Assembly: GCF_047730065.1 (NCBI RefSeq)
Contig: NZ_CP159829.1
Location: 1,860,001 to 1,924,000 of the forward strand
DNA from: Njordibacter sp028825405
GTDB lineage: Bacteria; Pseudomonadota; Gammaproteobacteria; Pseudomonadales; Balneatricaceae
Length of the DNA stretch: 64,000 nucleotides
Direction: 5' to 3'
Below are positions 1-9,112 of this stretch, piece after piece. Numbering within the stretch: position 1 is the first letter of the stretch; the number at the start of each line of letters is the position of its first letter. Under the pieces are notes generated by a model, which saw nothing but the letters and a program-made list of their open reading frames with translations, was not told the origin of the DNA and did no database searches. The translations under genes and the position numbers were made by a program.

Positions 1-145
1 CGCCTAAAGTTTTCCACATGACTCCACCCCAGCCAGCTTCAAACGCGCGGTTTATGTTGTAGGCTTTGTCTGTAGGTGGGGCCGATGCAAGCCAAAAAGG
101 ATTAGGGGTTTGAATGCCAATGAAATTAGATTTTAGGTCAATCAT
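1..145 (-). CDS. preA: NAD-dependent dihydropyrimidine dehydrogenase subunit PreA (5' part only)
   Basis: This is the first 48 codons of a gene that leaves the window at base 1. The start ATG is at 145-143, preceded by AAGGAG around 152-157. The peptide begins MIDLKSNFIGIQTPNPFWLA and ends at GGVMWKTLG, the typical N-terminus of the dihydroorotate-dehydrogenase-like PreA subunit. With PreT it reduces uracil or thymine to the dihydropyrimidine using NADH, the first step of the reductive pathway. It lies 17 bp after preT and must be the next gene in that operon. Only the N-terminus is visible, so cofactor sites cannot be checked. Confidence 0.9.
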   Translation of the reverse strand, partial: MIDLKSNFIGIQTPNPFWLASAPPTDKAYNINRAFEAGWGGVMWKTLG

Positions 146-162
146 AATCGACTCCTTTATAT

Positions 163-1506
163 TCAGCTTTGGGTTAATGTTTGATGAATGGACAAGGCAG
201 CAAGTTTGCCATCTTGCACCGCACTGACAGCTAAGCCGTCATTACCAGCCACGCAGTCACCACCCGCCCAAATGCCCAGTTGAGATGTGCGTAAATCTTG
301 ATCTACTTCATATTTACCATGACTTTTGACAAATTCGATGGTGCCCATATTAATGGCAGCTAAATTTTGTCCAATAGCCTTAAAAAGCATATCAGCGGGC
401 GTGATGTAGGTTTGCCCACTCTCATTATTGGCCATCTTAAACTCAACCCCAGTGATGGCCCCCTGTTCAACAATCAAACTGATTGGTTGGGCCCAGTGAG
501 CAATGTGTACCCCTTCACTGAGTGCAAATTCTTGCTCCTCAAGGCTGGCATTCATGTGTTGTTTACCGCGCCTATATGCCATGGTGACATTGGGAGCGCC
601 AAGGCGTTTAGTTTGGATAGCAATATCAATAGCGGTCATACCACCACCAATCACCACTACATTTTGGCCTACAGGCAATTGCCCCACGTCGTTAGACTGG
701 CGTAATTGGTGAATATAATCCACCGCATTGATCACTTCTGGTGCCTCTTCTCCATCTAGGTTTATGTCTTTATTAGCCCCTAAACCCACACCCATAAACA
801 CGGCGTCGTAATTAGTTTGTAGTTCTGCAAAACTAATGTCTTGACCCACCCTAATGCCATGTTTGACCTTAATGCCACCAATGGACAGAATATCTTTAAC
901 TTCTTGCTGGGCATAATCTTCAGTCATTTTATAGGCAGCAAGACCATATTCGTTGAGGCCTCCAGACTTTTCTAAAGCCTCATAAATAACCACCTCATGA
1001 CCCAAAGTTGCTAACCGGTGAGCGCAGGATAATCCTGCGGGCCCAGCGCCAACAACAGCCACAGTGCACCCCGTTGCAGCTTCACGGGTAAAGAACTGAG
1101 CACCTAATTCGCTCGCTCGATCAGTCGCAAACCTTTGTAACAAACCAATCTTTATTGGTTGGTCACCTTCCGCGTGTCTGACACAAGCATCTTCACATAA
1201 AGTTTCCACTGGACAAGCCCTAGCGCAGGTGCCTCCCATAATATTTTCAGACAGAATTTTTCCTGCTGCCCCAACTGCATTATTTTGGCTGATCATGCGG
1301 ATAAAACTGGCCACATCGATGCCTGTGGGGCATGCCGTCTGACAGGGTGCCCCATAACAGTTATAGCAACGGTCTGCCTCTACAATAGCGCTACGGGCAT
1401 CCAATGGGGTATGAATATCAGCAAAGTTGGTCTGATAGTCTGCTTCACTTAAGCGTTGCCCTGTCAGCACAGATGGCTCAGAGCTGTTGGAACTCAAAGT
1501 AGTCAC
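163..1506 (-). CDS. preT: NAD-dependent dihydropyrimidine dehydrogenase subunit PreT
   Basis: PreT is the FAD/Fe-S electron-input subunit that passes electrons from NADH to PreA for reduction of uracil and thymine. Counting from the GTG at 1506, two four-cysteine clusters are visible (about C47/C50/C55/C59 and C94/C98/C104/C108). They are followed by an FAD Rossmann motif VGAGPAG near residue 152 and a second nucleotide motif VIGGGMTA near 286. A longer frame reaches an ATG at 1557, but the GTG at 1506 has a GAGG ribosome site at the right distance and removes a basic, non-conserved leader. It is transcribed after hydA (111 bp gap) and just before preA. Confidence 0.92.
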   Translation of the reverse strand: MTTLSSNSSEPSVLTGQRLSEADYQTNFADIHTPLDARSAIVEADRCYNCYGAPCQTACPTGIDVASFIRMISQNNAVGAAGKILSENIMGGTCARACPVETLCEDACVRHAEGDQPIKIGLLQRFATDRASELGAQFFTREAATGCTVAVVGAGPAGLSCAHRLATLGHEVVIYEALEKSGGLNEYGLAAYKMTEDYAQQEVKDILSIGGIKVKHGIRVGQDISFAELQTNYDAVFMGVGLGANKDINLDGEEAPEVINAVDYIHQLRQSNDVGQLPVGQNVVVIGGGMTAIDIAIQTKRLGAPNVTMAYRRGKQHMNASLEEQEFALSEGVHIAHWAQPISLIVEQGAITGVEFKMANNESGQTYITPADMLFKAIGQNLAAINMGTIEFVKSHGKYEVDQDLRTSQLGIWAGGDCVAGNDGLAVSAVQDGKLAALSIHQTLTQS

Positions 1507-1617
1507 AATAATGATCCTCAGTTTTATTTTTCTAATACTTGGACAAAATTCAGCCAAAACGCCCCTATTAGGCAGCGCAGTGGAGGCCTTATCATTAACT
1601 TATACTCATCTTTTTAT

Positions 1618-3063
1618 CTAGTTTTCACGATCAATAGAAAATGGCGGATCTAGATCACGCATCTTGCCTATAGCGTCAAAGTAAGGCGCAAATGGCGGCC
1701 GTTTGATGTAATTGCCTGCCCCACGTTCAACAGTGAGTTTGCCGTTGCAATACACCAACTTGCCCTGACTGATGGTATGAGAGGGAATGCCTGTCACTTC
1801 CATACCTTCAAAAATGTTGTAATCTATATTTTGATGATGGGTTTTGGCAGAAATTGTTTTTTTGCCTTTGGGATCCCAAACCACAATGTCTGCATCTGAG
1901 CCGGCAGCGATCGCACCCTTGCGTGGGTACATATTGAAAATTTGCGCTGCATTGGTAGAGGTCACTTTAACAAACTCATTCATGGTTAAACGCCCCGTAT
2001 TAACGCCAGCGTTCCACAACACCTCCATGCGATTTTCTATGCCCGCTGTGCCATTTGGAATTTTAGTAAAGTCATCTTTACCCGCTGCTTTTTGATCTGT
2101 ACAGAAGCAACAATGATCTGTGGCAGTGGTTTGCAAGTTACCTGACTGCAACCCTTTCCATAGAGCGTCCTGAGCTTTTTTAGGCCTAAAAGGAGGGCTC
2201 ATAACATGCGCAGCTGCCACATCAAAATCTTTATTTCTGTACACCGACTCGTCAATTAAAAGATGGCCTGCCAAGACTTCACCAAACACTCGCTGACCTT
2301 CACTGCGTGCCCGCGTGACTGCTTCTAAAGACTCTTCAGCAGATACATGCACCAAATAAACTGGCGTCTTTAATGCTTGAGCAATACGAATCGCACGATT
2401 AGCTGCTTCACCTTCTACTTCTGGAGGCCGCGACTGTGGATGACCTTCTGGGCCAGTTATGCCCATCGCTAACAATTTTTTCTGCAGCTGGTACACAAGC
2501 TCGCCATTTTCTGCATGCACCGTAGGCAATGCACCTAATTCCCAAGCTTTGCTAAAGCTGTTCACTAAAATTTCGTCGTTTGCCATGATGGCGCCTTTGT
2601 AAGCCATAAAATGCTTAAAGCTATTCACACCATGTTCTTTAACTAAGGTCTCCATGTCCGCTGCTACACTGTCATCCCACCAAGTGACTGCCACATGAAA
2701 GGCATAATCAGACACTGACTTCTCAGCCCATTCACGCCATTGGTGAAATGCTGACATGAGCGAAGTTCCCGGTGCTGGAATCACAAAATCAATAATGCAA
2801 GTGGTGCCACCAGCAAGTCCAGCAGCAGTGCCTGAGTAAAAGTCTTCACTGGCTACAGTGCCCATAAACGGAAGTTGCATATGTGTGTGTGGGTCGATGC
2901 CACCAGGCATCACATATTGCTCAGAAGCATCGATGACTTCCGTATCAGCAGGCACGGTTAGCTCTAAACCCACTTGGGCTATTTTGCCATCAACACAATA
3001 AACATCAGCCAAAAAGCTTTGATCTGCAGTGACAACGGTGCCACCTTTTATTAGTAAGGACAT
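1618..3063 (-). CDS. hydA: Dihydropyrimidinase (D-hydantoinase family)
   Basis: This zinc amidohydrolase opens the ring of dihydrouracil or dihydrothymine to N-carbamoyl-beta-amino acids, step two of the reductive pathway. All binuclear-centre ligands known for the family are visible: H59 and H61 in PHTHMQLPF, the lysine to be carbamylated K150 in SFKHFMAYKG, H183, H239 and D316. The length of 481 residues is normal. It is the first gene of the hydA-preT-preA unit. Its promoter region (3064-3300) carries two RutR-type boxes. Hydantoins are possible alternative substrates, but the preTA context favours dihydropyrimidines. Confidence 0.95.
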   Translation of the reverse strand: MSLLIKGGTVVTADQSFLADVYCVDGKIAQVGLELTVPADTEVIDASEQYVMPGGIDPHTHMQLPFMGTVASEDFYSGTAAGLAGGTTCIIDFVIPAPGTSLMSAFHQWREWAEKSVSDYAFHVAVTWWDDSVAADMETLVKEHGVNSFKHFMAYKGAIMANDEILVNSFSKAWELGALPTVHAENGELVYQLQKKLLAMGITGPEGHPQSRPPEVEGEAANRAIRIAQALKTPVYLVHVSAEESLEAVTRARSEGQRVFGEVLAGHLLIDESVYRNKDFDVAAAHVMSPPFRPKKAQDALWKGLQSGNLQTTATDHCCFCTDQKAAGKDDFTKIPNGTAGIENRMEVLWNAGVNTGRLTMNEFVKVTSTNAAQIFNMYPRKGAIAAGSDADIVVWDPKGKKTISAKTHHQNIDYNIFEGMEVTGIPSHTISQGKLVYCNGKLTVERGAGNYIKRPPFAPYFDAIGKMRDLDPPFSIDREN

Positions 3064-3191
3064 AGTAGGTCTCCTTAATCTTTAGTACCGGCATTAGACT
3101 TACGCTTTAACCGATTAGATTCTTTTTATTGTTTAAATAATGCCCACTAAAAATAGTCTAAGCATTAATGTAGGTATATGTTTACCAATGT

Positions 3192-3207
3192 TTTACCAAA
3201 TGGTCAA
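3192..3207. promoter_or_regulatory. Putative RutR operator, hydA promoter (site 1)
   Basis: TTTACCAAATGGTCAA differs at one base from the published RutR consensus TTGACCANNTGGTCAA. It lies about 130 bp upstream of the hydA start and forms an imperfect inverted repeat with the second site at 3215. A RutR-like regulator is encoded at 19937-20602 in this window. Confidence 0.7.
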
Positions 3208-3214
3208 CAACTTA

Positions 3215-3230
3215 TTGACCTTTTGGTAAA
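3215..3230. promoter_or_regulatory. Putative RutR operator, hydA promoter (site 2)
   Basis: TTGACCTTTTGGTAAA is a second, weaker match to the RutR consensus (two mismatches). It is 23 bp away, centre to centre, from the first box. The spacing of about two helical turns would let two dimers bind the same DNA face. Confidence 0.55.
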
Positions 3231-3253
3231 ACATTATTTTATTATAGGTTGTT

Positions 3254-3291
3254 GTGGTGGCCCTTAAAGTGATTACTTTAAGGGCCACCAC
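3254..3291 (-). terminator. Strong hairpin downstream of the NMT1-type binding-protein gene
   Basis: A perfect 17-bp inverted repeat (3254-3270 with 3275-3291, loop GATT) follows the stop codon of the binding-protein gene by 24 bp. There is no long T run after it on the minus strand. It may therefore be a terminator of weak type or an mRNA-stabilising hairpin separating the transporter unit from hydA. Confidence 0.55.
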
Positions 3292-3314
3292 GGGTCGTTT
3301 ATAAAAACAGTGAA

Positions 3315-4307
3315 TTAAAACGCAGCATCCCAAACTTTGTGAGTCCAAGCACCTTTGGGTACAGAGGAGATCACTGGATCAGAACCACCATTCATAAGTG
3401 TTTCAACCGTGCGCTGATAGTCAGATGTAGATAACTTACCGCCATTGGTGGTGAGTTTATTAACTTCAGCCATCATGCGTCGCTGGTGCTCTTCTGTTTG
3501 CGCACCCGTCTGATCGTTTTCTAGCACGATATCAGCAGCAGCATCAGAATTAGCCCTGGCCCATTCCCAACCCTTCATGGAGGCGCGAACAAAACGAGCC
3601 ATTTTATCAACGAAGGCTGCGTCTGCAAGGTTCTTTTCAAGCACATACAAACCATCTTCTAAGGTTGCTACCCCTTGTTCTTCGTACTTGAAATTGACCA
3701 GTTCATCAGCATCCAAGCCGGCATCAATAATCTGCCAGTACTCGTTATAAGTCATAGTGGAGACACATTCAGCTTGTTTTTGCAAAATGGGATCTACGTT
3801 AAAGCCTTGCCTTAAAACACTAACTCCACCAGCACTGCCGTCGGTAGCCAAACCTAGTTTGCTCATCCAGCTTAAGAATGGGTACTCGTTGCCATAAAAC
3901 CAAACTCCTAAGGTTTTATCTGATAGGTCAGCTGGTGTAGTGATGCCACTATCTTTGCGACACGTGAGCATCATGCCTGAGCTTTTAAAAGGCTGGGCAA
4001 TATTGACCAATGCTAAACCTTTTTCCCTAGAGGCTAGGGCTGATGGCATCCAGTCAATCACGACATCTGCACCACCACCGGCAATTACCTGAGGTGGGGA
4101 CACATCTGGTCCACCTGGGTTAATCGTTACATTAAGATTTTCTGCCTCATAGAAGCCTTGATCTTGGGCTACAAAGTAGCCAGCAAACTGGGCTTGAGTC
4201 ACCCACTTCAGCTGCAGTGTTACGTCATCTGCTGCAAATGCTAAGCTGCTTGATGCAGCCATAGTAAATCCAACAATTAAGCTACTAATATTATATTTAT
4301 TTTTCAT
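3315..4307 (-). CDS. ABC transporter substrate-binding protein, NMT1/SsuA-THI5 type
   Basis: This is a periplasmic binding protein of 330 residues with a clear signal peptide (MKNKYNISSLIVGFTMAA, cleavage near SLAFA) and the NMT1/THI5-like start DVTLQLKWVTQAQFAGYFVA. Relatives bind hydroxymethylpyrimidine, taurine, sulfonates or other small molecules. Its place between pyrimidine catabolic genes and behind RutR boxes suggests a pyrimidine or hydantoin-like ligand; this is inferred. It is the last gene of the unit beta-ureidopropionase, ATPase, permease, permease, binding protein. A hairpin follows it. Confidence 0.88.
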   Translation of the reverse strand: MKNKYNISSLIVGFTMAASSSLAFAADDVTLQLKWVTQAQFAGYFVAQDQGFYEAENLNVTINPGGPDVSPPQVIAGGGADVVIDWMPSALASREKGLALVNIAQPFKSSGMMLTCRKDSGITTPADLSDKTLGVWFYGNEYPFLSWMSKLGLATDGSAGGVSVLRQGFNVDPILQKQAECVSTMTYNEYWQIIDAGLDADELVNFKYEEQGVATLEDGLYVLEKNLADAAFVDKMARFVRASMKGWEWARANSDAAADIVLENDQTGAQTEEHQRRMMAEVNKLTTNGGKLSTSDYQRTVETLMNGGSDPVISSVPKGAWTHKVWDAAF

Positions 4308-4387
4308 TATTCGAACTCCAACAGTTTATAAATACTACTCCAAAAAAAAATTAATAGTCATCCATGTCTACACACACAAAATGCCAA

Positions 4388-5551
4388 TTAGTGATGGACT
4401 TTCCTGAAGGACGCATGCCAAAAAGTCACGCGTCTTTCTAACAAAGCCAGCAAGCCATAAAAGCTTGAGCCAGCTAAAGCTGCAACGGCGATCGTTGCCC
4501 AAACCATTTCAATATTCATACGCCCCACTTCGATAGATATACGGAACCCCATACCCACAATCGGGGTGCCAAAAAACTCAGCTACAATGGCTCCAATTAA
4601 GGCTAGAGTTGAGTTTATTTTCAATGCGTTAAAAATAAATGGCAGTGCGTTAGGTAACCTCAGCTTAAAGAAGCTTTGCCAGTAACTGGCGCCGTAGGAA
4701 CGCAGTAAGTCTTTTTCCATAGCATCTGATTGGCCCAGCCCCGCAATCGTGTTAACCAGCATTGGAAAAAAGGTCATAATAACTACTACCGCCACTTTAG
4801 AATGCCAATCAAAACCAAACCACATGACCATGATGGGTGCGATACCCACTATTGGAATGGCACTAACTAAATTACCCACCGGCAGTAAACCACGCCGTAA
4901 AAAGGGAATTTTATCAGCCACAACAGCCACACTAAAACCAACAAAATTACCCAATAAAAAGCCTGGAATAACCGCTTTAATTATTGTTTGATTAAAGTCT
5001 GCAGCCAATGTGGGGATTGATGAAGTAATCGCTTCTCCGACCAGACTAGGCGCAGGTAGCAGAACATGAGGAATCGCAAAGCCTATGGTTGCAAGCTCCC
5101 ATAAACTGATGAACCATGCACCTAATAGCGATGGAATCATCAAGTTAATCACACCTTGCACTCTGCTATCAAAGAGCCTAATCGCCGTTAAAAATTTCAT
5201 ACTGGTCCAAACACAAAAGCCTATTGCAATGACCAATAGCCAAAAACCCAACTGTGTTTGCCCCGCCAGTTCAGTATGCTTAACAATACTTGTGACTTGC
5301 CAAAGGGCCAGCAAAGTTAATGCTGTGACTAATAAAGCCCGGGGTAATAATTGATTCACAACGACAACCCCTGCCAAAGCGCACAGTGCTACCGTCACCA
5401 ACAAGGTCAACCAGTTAGCTTGCTGCCAAGCGTTCACATTGGCCATTTCAGCAGAACTAGTTGCCCACGGTAACCATAATGCCAACAATGTGAGCACCAG
5501 TGCTAAGGCGCTGGCAGAACCAAAACGATGTAGCATTGAACTAGAGTTCAT
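4388..5551 (-). CDS. ABC transporter permease (SsuC/TauC family) with N-terminal extension
   Basis: This inner-membrane permease is of the BPD_transp_1 type. The conserved EAA region GASYWQSFFKLRLPNALPFI is in the C-terminal half. The N-terminal ~150 residues add several extra hydrophobic segments, making it longer (387 residues) than the usual 250-310. I chose the ATG at 5551 because AGGAGG lies 6 bases upstream; a longer frame from 5599 has no such site. It overlaps the upstream permease gene by 11 bp, which suggests translational coupling. Together the two permeases would form a heterodimeric channel. Confidence 0.87.
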   Translation of the reverse strand: MNSSSMLHRFGSASALALVLTLLALWLPWATSSAEMANVNAWQQANWLTLLVTVALCALAGVVVVNQLLPRALLVTALTLLALWQVTSIVKHTELAGQTQLGFWLLVIAIGFCVWTSMKFLTAIRLFDSRVQGVINLMIPSLLGAWFISLWELATIGFAIPHVLLPAPSLVGEAITSSIPTLAADFNQTIIKAVIPGFLLGNFVGFSVAVVADKIPFLRRGLLPVGNLVSAIPIVGIAPIMVMWFGFDWHSKVAVVVIMTFFPMLVNTIAGLGQSDAMEKDLLRSYGASYWQSFFKLRLPNALPFIFNALKINSTLALIGAIVAEFFGTPIVGMGFRISIEVGRMNIEMVWATIAVAALAGSSFYGLLALLERRVTFWHASFRKVHH

Positions 5552-6470
5552 TACTAACCTCCTGCCCACCAGCGAGCCGATAGCATACTTTGCGCTCAAT
5601 CAAGCCAAGGATAGAGACCAGGCTGGCCGACATGACTGCAGCAGCAATGAGTGAGGCCCATATGAGATTAGTTTGTCCATAATAAGAACCAGACAGTAAA
5701 CGCGCCCCTAAGCCCGCTTGCCCACCGGTGGGTAATTCGGCCACTATAGCTCCAACTAAACTTAAGGCAATGGCTACTTTGAGGCTGGCGAACAAGAATG
5801 GCACCGCAGAAGGAAGTCGTAAGCGCCAAAATACCTGCCATTTACTGGCACTGTAGGTGTCTAACAAATCGACTAGCATGGGCTGGGGCGAGCGTAAGCC
5901 TTTAACCATACCCACCGCAACAGGAAAGAAGCATAAGTACATAGATATCAGTGCTTTGGGTAGCAACCCACTAATACCCATAGCTCCAAACACCACAATA
6001 ACCATGGGTGCAAGAGCCAATATAGGAATGGTCTGTGAGGTTATAATCCAGGGCATCAGACTTTTGTCCAAGGTTTCAACATAAACAATGCCAACAGCTA
6101 AACCAATGCCTAAACTAGCACCCAATAAAAATCCCACTAAGGTAGACGATAAGGTAATGCCAGCGTGGTAGATTAAACTTCTTTTGGAAGTGACATTTTT
6201 GTCAATGATCGTGGCTTTGAGTTCCATTAGAACTTGGTGTGGCGACGGCAAAACAGCGCGTTTCATATTCCAACTATCATTGGCTAGCTGAACTAAACTC
6301 CAGTCTATGCCCTTCTTTTCGTAACGGTCAATAATCTGATCACTATTAAGGTGCACCGCACCTGCATACCAAATCATGATGATAGCGAGTATGACCGTGA
6401 GCACAGGAATGGTAGAACTGGGCGTGCGCCCTAGTTGAATCTTCGCTGGGGCAGACACTTTAGTCGTCAT
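5541..6470 (-). CDS. ABC transporter permease (SsuC/TauC family)
   Basis: This is the first of two permeases of the importer, 309 residues. One N-terminal membrane segment is followed by a soluble stretch and then the BPD_transp_1 core. The EAA loop DTYSASKWQVFWRLRLPSA contacts the ATPase. The gene overlaps the ATPase gene by 11 bp at its start and the next permease by 11 bp at its end, so the unit is tightly coupled. The family moves thiamine-pyrimidine, taurine or sulfonate-type ligands; pyrimidine-related cargo is inferred only from context. Confidence 0.87.
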   Translation of the reverse strand: MTTKVSAPAKIQLGRTPSSTIPVLTVILAIIMIWYAGAVHLNSDQIIDRYEKKGIDWSLVQLANDSWNMKRAVLPSPHQVLMELKATIIDKNVTSKRSLIYHAGITLSSTLVGFLLGASLGIGLAVGIVYVETLDKSLMPWIITSQTIPILALAPMVIVVFGAMGISGLLPKALISMYLCFFPVAVGMVKGLRSPQPMLVDLLDTYSASKWQVFWRLRLPSAVPFLFASLKVAIALSLVGAIVAELPTGGQAGLGARLLSGSYYGQTNLIWASLIAAAVMSASLVSILGLIERKVCYRLAGGQEVSNEL

Positions 6471-7266
6471 AACTATGCCCTGCAGCTAGCCCAGCCCGCA
6501 CACGTTGTGCAATGGCTAAAAATTCAGGGGACTCTCTTATGTCTAAGGTTCTGTCAGCAGGTAAATTACAATCAATAATATCGATGATACGACCAGGCCT
6601 TGGCGACATCACCACAATACGGCTGGATAAGAATACTGCCTCTGGAATAGAGTGGGTCACAAATACAACGGTTTTTTGGGTTTGTTGCCATAAGCGCAAT
6701 AATTGGTCGTTTAAATGGTCTCTGGTGATCTCATCAAGAGCACCAAAGGGTTCATCCATAAATAACAATTGAGGCTCGATAACAAGGGCACGGGCAATAG
6801 AAACTCGCTGCTGCATACCCCCAGAGAGCTGCCAAGGGTACTTGTCTTCGAAACCAGATAAATTAACCAACTGCAAATATTCCTGCGCCAGTTGTTGACG
6901 CTGGCCACTCTCATAACCCATGATTTCTAACGGTAGCAAAACATTGTCTTGTACCGTGCGCCAAGGCAATAGCGCTGGGGCTTGAAATACATAGCCATAA
7001 GCTCTTTGTTTGCGGGCCTCAGCAGGCGACATACCATTGACTAATACAGAGCCACTGGTGGGTTGTTCCAAATCAGCCAATACCCTCATGAGGGTTGTTT
7101 TACCACACCCAGACGGACCAATAAAGGACACGAATTCGCCAGCATTGATGTTAAGGTCCACGTTTGACAGGGCTTTAACAACGCCCTCCTTCGTGGGGAA
7201 ATCCAAACAAACCTCTTTAACCTCAACAACATGGTTAATGCCGGTGCTTGCGCTGGCTGAATTCAA
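6460..7266 (-). CDS. ABC transporter ATP-binding protein (SsuB/TauB type)
   Basis: This cytoplasmic ATPase energises the importer encoded downstream. Walker A GPSGCGKTT is at residues 50-58, the Q-loop at QAPALLPW, the signature LSGGMQQR at 147-154, and Walker B LLFMDEPFGALDE from 167, with the switch histidine in FVTHSIPEA. The length of 268 residues is normal. It lies 44 bp after the beta-ureidopropionase gene, tying import directly to pyrimidine breakdown. Confidence 0.92.
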   Translation of the reverse strand: MNSASASTGINHVVEVKEVCLDFPTKEGVVKALSNVDLNINAGEFVSFIGPSGCGKTTLMRVLADLEQPTSGSVLVNGMSPAEARKQRAYGYVFQAPALLPWRTVQDNVLLPLEIMGYESGQRQQLAQEYLQLVNLSGFEDKYPWQLSGGMQQRVSIARALVIEPQLLFMDEPFGALDEITRDHLNDQLLRLWQQTQKTVVFVTHSIPEAVFLSSRIVVMSPRPGRIIDIIDCNLPADRTLDIRESPEFLAIAQRVRAGLAAGHSYDD

Positions 7267-7310
7267 TGTAAATGCTCCTTATTATTATTAGATGTAAAAT
7301 TGACTGCAAG

Positions 7311-8177
7311 TTAGTTCAAATCAGTCAGTGGGGTATAAGTTTCGGGGCGGCGGTCGCGAAAGAACTGCCAACCATCACGCACTTCTCTCACCATATCCAT
7401 GTCGAGGTCATGAATCAACAGTTCATCTTCTGTTGCACTGGCTTGGGCTTCTATTACACCTCGGGGATTAACAAAATAGCTAGATCCATAAAATTCGCCA
7501 ATATTCCATGGTGCTTCAGTGCCTATACGGTTGATCGCTGCAATATAAACTCCATTGGCCGCTGCCGATGCAGGTTGTTCAAGCTCCCATAAATACTTAG
7601 AGATTCCTGCTACTGTGGCTGAAGGGTTGTAGATAATTTCAGCACCTTTTAAGGCTAAAGCACGCCAACCCTCAGGGAAGTGCCTGTCATAGCAAATATA
7701 CACACCTACTTTGCCATAGGCAGTATCAAATACTGGCCAGTTTGACGCACCCGGCTTAAAGAAGAACTTTTCCCAAAATCCACCCACATGAGGGATATGA
7801 GTCTTGCGGTATTTACCAAGATAAGTCCCATCAGCATCAATGACCGCAGCGGTGTTGTAATAGACCCCAGGCATGGCTTCTTCATAGATGGGTACGATGA
7901 TCACCATCTGATATTTTTTAGCATACTCGCACATCAAATTGGTGGTATGACCATTTGGGATAGGTTCAGCCGCAGCGTACCAACGCTTGTCTTGACTGGG
8001 GCAGAAGTAAGGTTGAGTGAATACTTCTTGAAAACAAAGTATTTGTACACCCGCCTCTCCTGCTTGGTCGATTAGAGGCCCATGGGCCTCTAGCATTAAG
8101 TCTCTAATTTGCTCAGGTGACATGCTGGTATCACCTTTGAGGCCCATTTGAATTAAACCAGATTTTATTATTGTCAT
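7311..8177 (-). CDS. Beta-ureidopropionase / N-carbamoyl amino acid hydrolase (nitrilase family)
   Basis: This enzyme hydrolyses N-carbamoyl-beta-alanine (or the beta-aminoisobutyrate analogue) to the free beta-amino acid, CO2 and ammonia, the third step of reductive pyrimidine breakdown. The nitrilase-superfamily triad is visible: E51 in FQEVF, K125 in YRKTHIP, and C162 in YICYDRHFPE. The length of 288 residues fits the bacterial family. It is the first gene of the transporter unit, and a RutR-type box lies 129 bp upstream. A D-carbamoylase activity on hydantoin products is an alternative that sequence alone cannot exclude. Confidence 0.9.
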   Translation of the reverse strand: MTIIKSGLIQMGLKGDTSMSPEQIRDLMLEAHGPLIDQAGEAGVQILCFQEVFTQPYFCPSQDKRWYAAAEPIPNGHTTNLMCEYAKKYQMVIIVPIYEEAMPGVYYNTAAVIDADGTYLGKYRKTHIPHVGGFWEKFFFKPGASNWPVFDTAYGKVGVYICYDRHFPEGWRALALKGAEIIYNPSATVAGISKYLWELEQPASAAANGVYIAAINRIGTEAPWNIGEFYGSSYFVNPRGVIEAQASATEDELLIHDLDMDMVREVRDGWQFFRDRRPETYTPLTDLN

Positions 8178-8305
8178 CTTCTTAACCCTTTAAGATTAGG
8201 ATAATTGAATATTGGTAAGCATCAACTTAGATTAATTTACACGGTAATTTTCACAAGGCAATTACCAAAAAATGTTGATGGAACTGCTATATGGTTTAAC
8301 AAAAA

Positions 8306-8321
8306 TAGACCAATTGGTCAA
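8306..8321. promoter_or_regulatory. Putative RutR operator before the beta-ureidopropionase/transporter unit
   Basis: TAGACCAATTGGTCAA matches the RutR consensus TTGACCANNTGGTCAA with one mismatch. Its core GACCAATTGGTC is a perfect 12-bp palindrome. It is the only strong palindrome between the racemase-like gene and the beta-ureidopropionase gene and lies upstream of the latter. Confidence 0.72.
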
Positions 8322-8377
8322 CAGATTTTGCCCTTTGAATATATTATTTAACTGGCACTAACAAACTGTGATCTACC

Positions 8378-9112
8378 TCAAACAAACGCATTTGCCAAAC
8401 GCAGACCGGCTTGCAATGTGACTGCAGCACTGTCAAAAACTGGTATCCCAATCTCATCACTGAGCTCTTTAGCCACCCTCGCTCCACGCATGTTGGTGCA
8501 CATGATAAAAATAATATCAGGCTTTTTTTGAGCCACATTACGCACCATTTGTGCAATCACACGCTCCTCAATAGCAGCGAATTCACTACTGATGACACCA
8601 CCATAGTGCTGCTCAGCCAGGCATTTAAAACCCATAGAAGTGTAATTTTTAATGATGCGTTTTTGAACATCAGACGTGTATGGAGTCACCAAACCAAAGG
8701 TTTTAGCATTGCATGCGTCCAAAAGTTGGTTCATTTCAAGCATACAACTCCCAGAGGCAATGCCAGTGGCATCTTCAAGCAAATCACACAAGCTTGCATC
8801 ATGGTCACTACCCAGCCAGCTAGCAGACGTACCACCCCATACAAGACTGCTGACACCCGCATCGCAGAGTAATTTTGCTGCTTCGATTTGTTTCTCCATG
8901 GTGAACTGCGCGCACGAATTCTGACTTAATGTCACGTCAATCACTTGCAGCCTAGAAAAATGCACTGTTGCCTCTTTATTGGAGACCATGGTCGCTGCCA
9001 GTGGCTCAAGCACAGTGTTTGACGATGGAATCAAAATCCCAATGCGCTTTAAGCTGTCACCTGGGTTGTCACCTGAGCTGTCACCAGTATGATTGACTGT
9101 TAACGATTTCAA
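8378..9112 (-). CDS. Asp/Glu racemase-superfamily enzyme, arylmalonate decarboxylase / maleate isomerase-like
   Basis: The 244-residue protein shows the family loop IPSSNTVLEP near residue 28, WGGTSASWLG near 92 and CTNMRGARVA near 205. Maleate isomerases and racemases use two cysteines. Here the first is replaced by glycine in WGGTS and only the second (CTN) remains. That arrangement is known from arylmalonate decarboxylase (Gly74/Cys188). The reaction is therefore more likely a decarboxylation or an unusual isomerisation than a racemisation; the substrate is unknown. It overlaps the SDR gene by 4 bp and is the last gene of the adh-sdr unit. About the first 20 residues are a polar, Gly/Asp/Ser-rich leader. 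Confidence 0.75.
   Translation of the reverse strand: MKSLTVNHTGDSSGDNPGDSLKRIGILIPSSNTVLEPLAATMVSNKEATVHFSRLQVIDVTLSQNSCAQFTMEKQIEAAKLLCDAGVSSLVWGGTSASWLGSDHDASLCDLLEDATGIASGSCMLEMNQLLDACNAKTFGLVTPYTSDVQKRIIKNYTSMGFKCLAEQHYGGVISSEFAAIEERVIAQMVRNVAQKKPDIIFIMCTNMRGARVAKELSDEIGIPVFDSAAVTLQAGLRLANAFV

Noticed and set aside
8411..8872. 153-residue ORF antisense to the decarboxylase-like gene
   Set aside because: It lies wholly inside a well-supported gene on the other strand and has no recognisable domain.
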